A DNA stretch of 64,000 bases, taken from positions 8,432,001 through 8,496,000 of the forward strand of contig CM060732.1 in NCBI GenBank assembly GCA_030704615.1, read 5' to 3'. The translations under genes and the position numbers were made by a program. Positions 57,822 through 64,000 of this stretch are shown one piece after another; positions within the stretch are counted from its first letter, which is position 1, and every line of letters begins with the position of its first letter. The stretch comes from Takakia lepidozioides. Lineage: Eukaryota; Streptophyta; Takakiopsida; Takakiales; Takakiaceae. A model generated the notes under the pieces. It saw nothing but the letters and a program-made list of their open reading frames with translations, made no database searches and was not told the DNA's origin.

Positions 57822-58542
57822 TGGGAAAGAACGCACTGCAGCTCCTACATTCACTGGTTTGTTTCTCCCTTATGGCCAAGGAGAGGCAAAGAACCACAAG
57901 TTTTGGTTTTGCGCTAACGATTGCAGGAGATGTGTGCGTGGGACAGTGAGGCCCTCCGTGGTGAGGAAGCCTACTCCACCAACCGTGTGGCCTGTGAAGA
58001 TGGGCACATGTCTCACTCACCAAGAGATCGCAATGCTGGAAGAGGCGGATTTCTCCCTAGCCATACATTCCATTACACGTGAAGGTGCTTCAAGTACAAG
58101 CAGTTCACGGGTACCTCCACCTGACGCTCACTTGTGGCCAACCAGACGGAATGGGAAGCTGGTTCGACGATTCCCTCAAACCGCAAAACACTATGGCAAA
58201 ATCGAGTCCGCGAGAATGCTTCACGCTCGTGTTGCAGGAACAATGGAAGTGCATGATCCAGGGTATGGTCGGGTCTTCACCATGATCTCATCCGCATCTG
58301 CGCTGCAGGACAAGACATACGACATCACTGTTTCCAATTTTCCAAATTGTACCTGTCCTAATTTTGTTGGTATGCTTTCAAGTAGTTTGGGAAAGAGAGG
58401 GAAGTTCATACCGTGCAAACACCTTTACTTCGTCTTCTTGAGAAGGATGGTTTGTGATCCAAAGCGGGACTTCTTCATTCACCAAGCCACTATGAGTTTC
58501 AACGAAGTCAACACACTTCTACAGCGGGATACAAGCCCATAG
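57822..58542 (+). pseudogene. MULE transposase, 3' part with SWIM finger
   Basis: This is the continuation of the frame interrupted at 47,512, and the codon split by the insertion is rejoined exactly at the TSD. The SWIM zinc finger C-x-C ... C-x-H appears as NFPNCTCPNF (about 58,335) and FIPCKHLYFVF (about 58,405), typical after MULE cores. An upstream Cys cluster (FWFCANDCRRCVRG) may be another zinc site. It ends at TAG 58,540-58,542. No stops occur inside this part. Confidence 0.85.
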
Positions 58543-58744
58543 AAAGCATTCACTTGACACTCCGAAATCTATGTTTTCCTTGACTACAACTTGTAATGGA
58601 ATGACTGTTCAAGTCCAGTGTCTCTCAATGTATGTTGTCTAACATCTTTGCTATGCGTGGGTGAATGCATTTGTCGCATTGGTCTGTCATTCTGTTTTCA
58701 TTAGCAAGCACAAGAAACTATCTTCAGATAGACAGATGATCAAA

Positions 58745-59025
58745 TCAACCTCGTGTTAACACGAGGTTTACTTGGAGTTTTCCAAATCCCCCTTGTGCCG
58801 ACACAAGGTTGATTCTAGTTCTAAGAAAAGAACATCGTGTCAACTTGAGGTTGATTCGGAGAACTTCATGTCAACCTCGTGTTAATACGAGGTTGACATG
58901 AAGTTCTCCGAATCAACCTCGTGTTGACACGATGTTGATTTTAGTTCCAGGAAAACAACCTCGTGTTAACACAAAGTTCATTTCAGTTCTAGGAAATGAA
59001 GCTCATGTTAACAGAAGGTTGAACT
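58745..59025. repeat. Array of seven palindromes, about 42-bp pitch
   Basis: Palindromes start near 58,745, 58,789, 58,831, 58,869, 58,912, 58,955 and 58,998. The usual arms are CAACCTCGTG and CACGAGGTTG around TTAA or TTGA. The second has CCTTGTG/CACAAGG, so arm changes are matched. Separators include TTGGAGTTTTCC and TTCTAAGAAAAG. The array lies 200 bp after the SWIM gene stop and belongs to the same family as the intronic sets at 40.7-43.8 kb. Confidence 0.88.
58831..58936. repeat. 106-bp near-perfect inverted repeat
   Basis: Two 50-nt arms (58,831-58,880 and 58,887-58,936) surround the spacer GTTAAT, with about two mismatches by eye. It covers three palindromes of the array and could fold into a long hairpin in RNA or single-stranded DNA. 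Confidence 0.88.
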
Positions 59026-59137
59026 CTAGGAAGGCCCGAAACCCTTCATCCGTTTCACCTTCATGTGGTGATATCAGCAGTTGGGGGCCCCACGGTTATA
59101 GGCCCACCTTCTTTGTGGTGATGTGGCATGACCTGGA

Positions 59138-59258
59138 CCAGGCTCACGCCACGTCAGCATCAGCGCCACGTCAGTTGCGTGAGCGTAGGCTCACGCCACG
59201 TCATCGTTGTGTGAGCGTACGCTCACACGCTCACGCACTAGACTCACGCGGTAGCGTT
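59138..59258. repeat. Inverted GTGAGC cluster, possible right end of composite element
   Basis: GGCTCACGCCACGTCA occurs twice, together with several CTCAC/GTGAG words and CGCTCACGC. It mirrors the cluster at 38,021-38,110. The terminal part matches the left one imperfectly over about 39 bp. Confidence 0.5.
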
Positions 59259-59708
59259 GTTTGCTGGTGTGATAGACCGAAGCAGCCTCTAAATCCGTTC
59301 GAGGACATTGAGAACGGATTCTTCGTCTTGGTCCGACCAGTAGATACTATGACGTTTTCAGTTTGGATAGGGATGGCAATATCAGATGTGGTCCGCGACA
59401 GAGGATCCAGAAATTTTAAGAAGGTTCACGTCGAATGGTGGAGACCCAAGAAAGGAGGTAGCCCTTCCGATTTGGACAGATATAGAGATTGTTGGTCCAA
59501 AGTTTGGGAGTTCAATCCAGATGATCCCCCTCAATGGATTCACATTAACTCTGTCGTTTGGACAATGCCCGCCAGAAAAAACACGACACGTAATAGCTCT
59601 AAGAAAATTACCGTGGTGGAGGCGGAGAAAGCACGAGCAAATTTGGATGAGGCCAATCAACAGTCAGACAATGAAGACAATGCAACCTTGGGCAGAGAAC
59701 AAGGTTGA
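59259..59708 (+). pseudogene. C-terminal exon of unrecognised gene
   Basis: The frame reads N-P-F-E-D-I-E-N-G-F-F, then VDTMTFSVWIGMAISDVV, then VHVEWWRPKKGG, then INSVVWTMPARKNTTRNSSK, and ends at 59,706. It has the look of a small beta-barrel (Tudor/BAH-like: F-V-L-V-R-P, F-W-I-G, V-E-W-W) with a basic tail, but no family can be named. Its 5' part is not next to it, so the composite element may have cut it, or it may be the element's own last exon. Confidence 0.4.
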
Positions 59709-61668
59709 CAAGGACATATTGTGGAGGTTCACTCCTCGGCATGTTTTCAAGAATAAAACTAATGTTTTACCTCCACTCTCCATTTGTTTCTCTTCACGTC
59801 TTCAAATATTAATCTACCTTCTTTGCCAGCCACCAGCTTTTTTCCGGACCTCATCTCTGTAATGTTTCGGGAACCTCGAGTGATCATCCGGAGTTCCTAG
59901 TTTTCCTGATGTCAGTGCTTCCTTCTCTTTGCAGTTCATCTCTCACATTACACCCATTTCTTTTGGTTCTTTGGTTCTCATCAAAGTGTCTTCTCCTCAA
60001 CAGATTCGCCCATCTCCTTCATCTCGGTCCACATGGTCGTATTGTTGGGCTCAATATGATTGGTCTAAAAAATGTCCTGAGTATAAACCGCGTGGCAATT
60101 TATGAAAGTTGTTGCTTCAATGGACAAGCTTTCTCGCGGTTTACTGCTTCTGAATCTTGTGCATCTTCTCCCATTACTCGTCAGTAGCTTTCTGTAAGTC
60201 TGGCTTCAAGTACAAAGTTACATTTCCTTTACTGCCTTTTCGGACTATCTTAAGATTCTTCTCAATTTTTTTCGTCAGTAATCAGTCCTGAACCTCGTTT
60301 TGCCACCCGTTATTCCGTGTCATCTCAGGTCAATTTATCTTGGGTCTGTTTATCTTATTAGGACCTTCTAAAGACAATACTTCTGGGGCCTTCAGTCCTT
60401 ACATTGTCCTCATCTTAAACCATATACCCTAAACCTAATTCGAATGTTTGATGCGCATTCTTCAAGGGTTACAAGGTTGGGCATAATGGAATGGCCCTTG
60501 GGATATTTCATTCAAGTCTAATTTCTTAGGTGACAAATCACTTGTACACTTTCCCAGATTTCTGTCATTTTTTTACTCACATTCCATAATTGTTTGTCCA
60601 TTTATAGTTCTCTAAACCCTAAACCCTAAGCCCTTAAACGTAACTCCATTGTTTGATCATTCTTCATAGATTATATACAATCTATGGTTGGGAAATTTTA
60701 TTCTCAAAACCCTAAATCATAGGTGACAAGTCATCTGTACCATTCCCAATATTTTCTTTTCCATTCATACCGAGTACTATGGTTAGTACCCTTGCAAACT
60801 CTATACCCTAAAACCTAATTTCAATGTTTGATGCTTATTTATTTATTACTTCCAATTTTGGTTATGGTCGAAGTGGTGGGGATAATATTTCATGAATTGT
60901 TCTACGTATGGGTAAAGACTCAAACTCCATAATTGTTTGTCCATTTACAGTTTTCTAAAACCCTAAACCCTAAACCAAACTCCACTGTTTGATTCACATT
61001 CCTCATAGAAATTTGGATACAATCTGTGGTTGGGATATTTCATTAACAAATTTTCATAGGTGCCAAGTCATCTGTACACTTTCCCATATTTTCTTTTCCA
61101 TTCATACCAAGTACTATGTTTCAATGTACCCTAGCAAACTCTATAACCTAAAACCTAATTCCAGCTTGGTTCAATGACTTTATAGCTGAATCTACATGAC
61201 ACTCTTCCACAATATTTGGTTGTCATATGAACATCGGAATGATCCCTAAATATTTTGAAACATAATTCACATGTTTCATTGAAATCCAACCTTATTCCAT
61301 TCAACGTTTTAATCCATCAATTGAAAACTTGCAATACATTGGTTCATGGTACTACTATAATCTAAGCATGGTATGGATGTTTACTTTTCATTTGTATATT
61401 ATCTTCTTGAATCATCTGTTTATGTCATACATCTATCAATTTATTAATAACTTCATTCTATCGATCTTATCTTTATAATTTTCTGATGTAAAGTACGTCA
61501 TTCGACTTACCATTCGATGTTACATGAATGGGATTGTGCAACTTCACAAGTTAAATGACTCAATATTCCACGATATTTTTATTAATACCTGAATTAATTT
61601 TAATTATGTTATATATTAAGTTTGGTCTGGATTTAAGCCAAAAGTCCGGAATTACTTAAAATGGGTTT
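59709..61668. other. AT-rich non-coding DNA with CCCTAAA words
   Basis: No gene was recognised. The word group CTAAACCCTAAACCCTAA recurs in degenerate form near 60,410, 60,612, 60,805, 60,955 and 61,140. It is followed each time by sequence like TCCA(T/C)TGTTTGATTCA. This suggests an old tandem repeat of about 170-200 bp containing telomere-like words rather than a true telomere. Confidence 0.6.
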
Positions 61669-64000
61669 TAAGCCAATAAATAGGTTTGCACTGCCTTTCA
61701 TTGGGGGTTTCTGGCACGTATCGATTTTGTTTTTGGCTCAATTTTGTTCTGCGGCTTCGAGCATCCCACCGCTACTCCCCCGCCAAAATTTGGACCAATA
61801 AAAAATGCCCCAAAAAAAAAGTATTCTCTTCGCTCACTATTGTAGAACTCTCTATGAAGAGTGTACATGAAGTTGAACACAAATCAAGTTTGGAGTGCAA
61901 AACAGGGAAGAAACTGTGGTTTTGGGTCCAAATGAATTATGTTCGCTCCCAAATTTGGCAGGCACGTTGCATATGGCTACATTACACGCCCCATTCAAAA
62001 ACCGAATGAAAAAAAAATCGTGAGCACGCGAAACACAGTCCAACAGGTCCCAAAGCAATAGCAGATCCAACGGAATACATTCAACCGGTGAACGGATGGT
62101 TGCCCATCCAAATCATTTTTGTTTGCTTCCAAACTTTGCCAGTACGTTCGAGACACCCTCTCACAGATCCCCGACCAAAATTCATTCGATGGCTCGACGG
62201 ATGGTTGGCCATCGAAATGATTTTGGTTCGCTTTGAGACTTGGCCACTATGTTCAATGTGCCATGTAAGAGGCCCCAGAGTAATATGAGATCAATCGAAA
62301 TTCGTTCAATGGGCCAACAGATGGTTGCCCATCCAAATGATTTCCGTTCGCTTTGAAACTTGGCCAGTGTGTTCATTGTACCCTCTGATACGTCCCAGAG
62401 TAATACGAGATCAATCGAAATTCGTTCAATGGGCCAATGAGGTGTTCACTTGTCATATGGTTTTTGTTCAATGCGAAAAAGAAATCCTGCAATGCGTGCA
62501 CGACTATTGCACCCATTGAACGGATGTGGTTGAAGCCCTTCTTTTGCCCCCATGTGCTGGAACATGTGTGCGACACATGTGCGGAGACACATTAGACGAA
62601 TAAATCATTTGCCTCCCCATCGACGCGCTCACCCCTCAAGCCATTCCACGATCTAATTGAATTTAAATTCATCTTAAGCCAATAAATAGGTTTGCACTGC
62701 CTTTCATTGGGGGTTTCTGGCACGTATCGATTTTGTTTTTGGCTCAATTTTGTTCTGCGGCTTCGAGCATTTCACCGCTACTCCCCCCGCCAAAATTTGG
62801 ACCAATCAAAAATGCCCCCAAGAAAAAGTGTTCTTTTTGCTCACTATTGCAGAACTCTCTATGAAGAGTGTACATGAAGTTGAACACAAATCAAGTTTGG
62901 AGTGCAAAACAGGGAAGAAACTGTGGTTTTGGGTCCAAATGAATTATGTTCGCTCCCAAATTTGGCAGGCACGTTGCATATGGCTACATTACACGCCCCA
63001 TTCAAAAACCGAATGAAAAAAAAATCGTGAGCACGCGAAACACAGTCCAACAGGTCCCAAAGCAATAGCAGATCCAACGGAATACATTCAACCGGTGAAC
63101 GGATGGTTGCCCATCCAAATCATTTTTGTTTGCTTCCAAACTTTGCCAGTACGTTCGAGACACCCTCTCACAGGTCCCCGACCAAAATTCATTCGATGGC
63201 TCGACGGATGGTTGGCCATCGAAATGATTTTGGTTCGCTTTGAGACTTGGCCACTATGTTCAATGTGCCATGTAAGAGGCCCCAGAGTAATATGAGATCA
63301 ATCGAAATTCGTTCAATGGGCCAACAGATGGTTGCCCATCCAAATGATTTCCGTTCGCTTTGAAACTTGGCCAGTGTGTTCATTGTACCCTCTGATACGT
63401 CCCAGAGTAATACGAGATCAATCGAAATTCGTTCAATGGGCCAATGAGGTGTTCATTTGTCATATGGTTTTTGTTCAATGCGAAAAAGAAATCCTGCAAT
63501 GCGTGCACGACTATTGCACCCATTGAACGGATGTGGTTGAAGCCATTCTTTTGCCCCCATGTGCTGAAACATGTGTGCGACACATGTGCGGAGACACATT
63601 AGACGAATAAATCATTTGCCTCCCCATCGACGCGCTCACCCCTCAAGCCATTCCACGATCTAATTGAATTTAAATTCATCTTAAGCCAATAAATAGGTTT
63701 GCACTGCCTTTCATTGGGGGTTTCTGGCACGTATCGATTTTGTTTTTGGCTCAATTTTGTTCTGCGGCTTCGAGCATTTCACCGCTACTCCCCCCGCCAA
63801 AATTTGGACCAATCAAAAATGCCCCCAAGAAAAAGTGTTCTTTTTGCTCACTATTGCAGAACTCTCTATGAAGAGTGTACATGAAGTTGAACACAAATCA
63901 AGTTTGGAGTGCAAAACAGGGAAGAAACTGTGGTTTTGGGTCCAAATGAATTATGTTCGCTCCCAAATTTGGCAGGCACGTTGCACATGGCTACATTACA
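61669..64000. repeat. Satellite, unit about 1,007 bp, 2.3 copies in view
   Basis: The segment beginning TTAAGCCAATAAATAGGTTTG recurs at about 61,669, 62,674 and 63,681 with few differences, and the array runs off the window. Each unit contains internal subrepeats about 118 bp apart (GGATGGTTGCCCATCCAAAT at about 62,094 and again in variant form near 62,210 and 62,325). Frames within it repeat on both strands and code for nothing recognised. The first copy is the most diverged at its left edge. Confidence 0.92.

Noticed and set aside
58745-59025. CRISPR-like regular array
   Set aside because: Repeats are imperfect palindromes with related spacers in a eukaryotic setting and no cas genes; it is a transposon-associated palindrome array.
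60600-60640. True telomere
   Set aside because: Only two or three CCCTAAA words occur, inside a degenerate longer repeat.
61686-63884. Repeated small frames in the satellite
   Set aside because: They repeat only because the DNA repeats; no domain and frames shift between copies.

Overview
This window is a stretch of plant nuclear DNA made mostly of nested mobile elements, with two recognisable host genes. The evidence for a plant is spliced genes with GT-AG introns, a DUF538 gene, a PPR-DYW fragment, an organelle-type tyrosyl-tRNA synthetase with a transit-like N-terminus, and plant-type Ty3/gypsy and L1-like elements. The DYW PPR style and the MULE/SWIM protein style suggest a seed-free land plant (fern or lycophyte); that last step is inference.

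Layout. 1-2.8 kb: gene scraps (PPR-like, DUF1218-like first exon, F-box N-terminus) and simple repeats. 2.8-6.45 kb: a broken Ty3/gypsy element whose gag reads leftward and whose protease/RT reads rightward. 6.45-30.15 kb: one L1-like LINE on the minus strand. Its ORF1 appears to be split, with the C-terminal part at 10.3-11.1 kb and the N-terminal part at 27.8-29.35 kb, by a nest of later insertions at 11.14-27.78 kb. That nest holds two inverted partial copies of a Ty3/gypsy family. One has gag, protease, integrase and a PHD finger on the minus strand. The other has a DNMT3/DRM-like cytosine methyltransferase, RT, integrase and a PHD finger on the plus strand. The minus copy is itself interrupted by a 3.8-kb TIR transposon carrying a captured PPR-DYW fragment.

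30.5-36.7 kb: the only ordinary genes, an organellar TyrRS (plus strand, five exons, with a 4-bp GAAG duplication that shifts the frame) and a two-exon DUF538 gene (minus strand), separated by a 183-197-bp tandem repeat. 38-59.3 kb: probably one large composite transposon. It has a minus-strand, multi-exon pseudogene with a ParB-like motif and a beta-class DNA methyltransferase-like domain, and a divergent plus-strand MULE/SWIM transposase gene. Families of short palindromes with matched arm changes lie in the introns and after the transposase. Inside the SWIM gene sits a second, 10.3-kb DNA transposon (47,513-57,813) with a perfect 8-bp target duplication (ATATCCAT), 16-bp identical termini, a transposase of about 1,460 codons that I cannot place in a named family with confidence, and LINE-derived cargo in inverted orientation. 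59.7-61.66 kb is AT-rich and non-coding with telomere-like CCCTAAA words. From 61.67 kb to the end is a satellite with a unit of about 1,007 bp.

The strongest discoveries are the methyltransferase- and PHD-bearing Ty3/gypsy family, the TSD-proven 10.3-kb element with its unusual transposase, the ParB/DNA-methyltransferase gene beside a MULE transposase, and the covarying palindromes. Most mobile genes here are decayed, and several stops fit CpG-to-TpG change.
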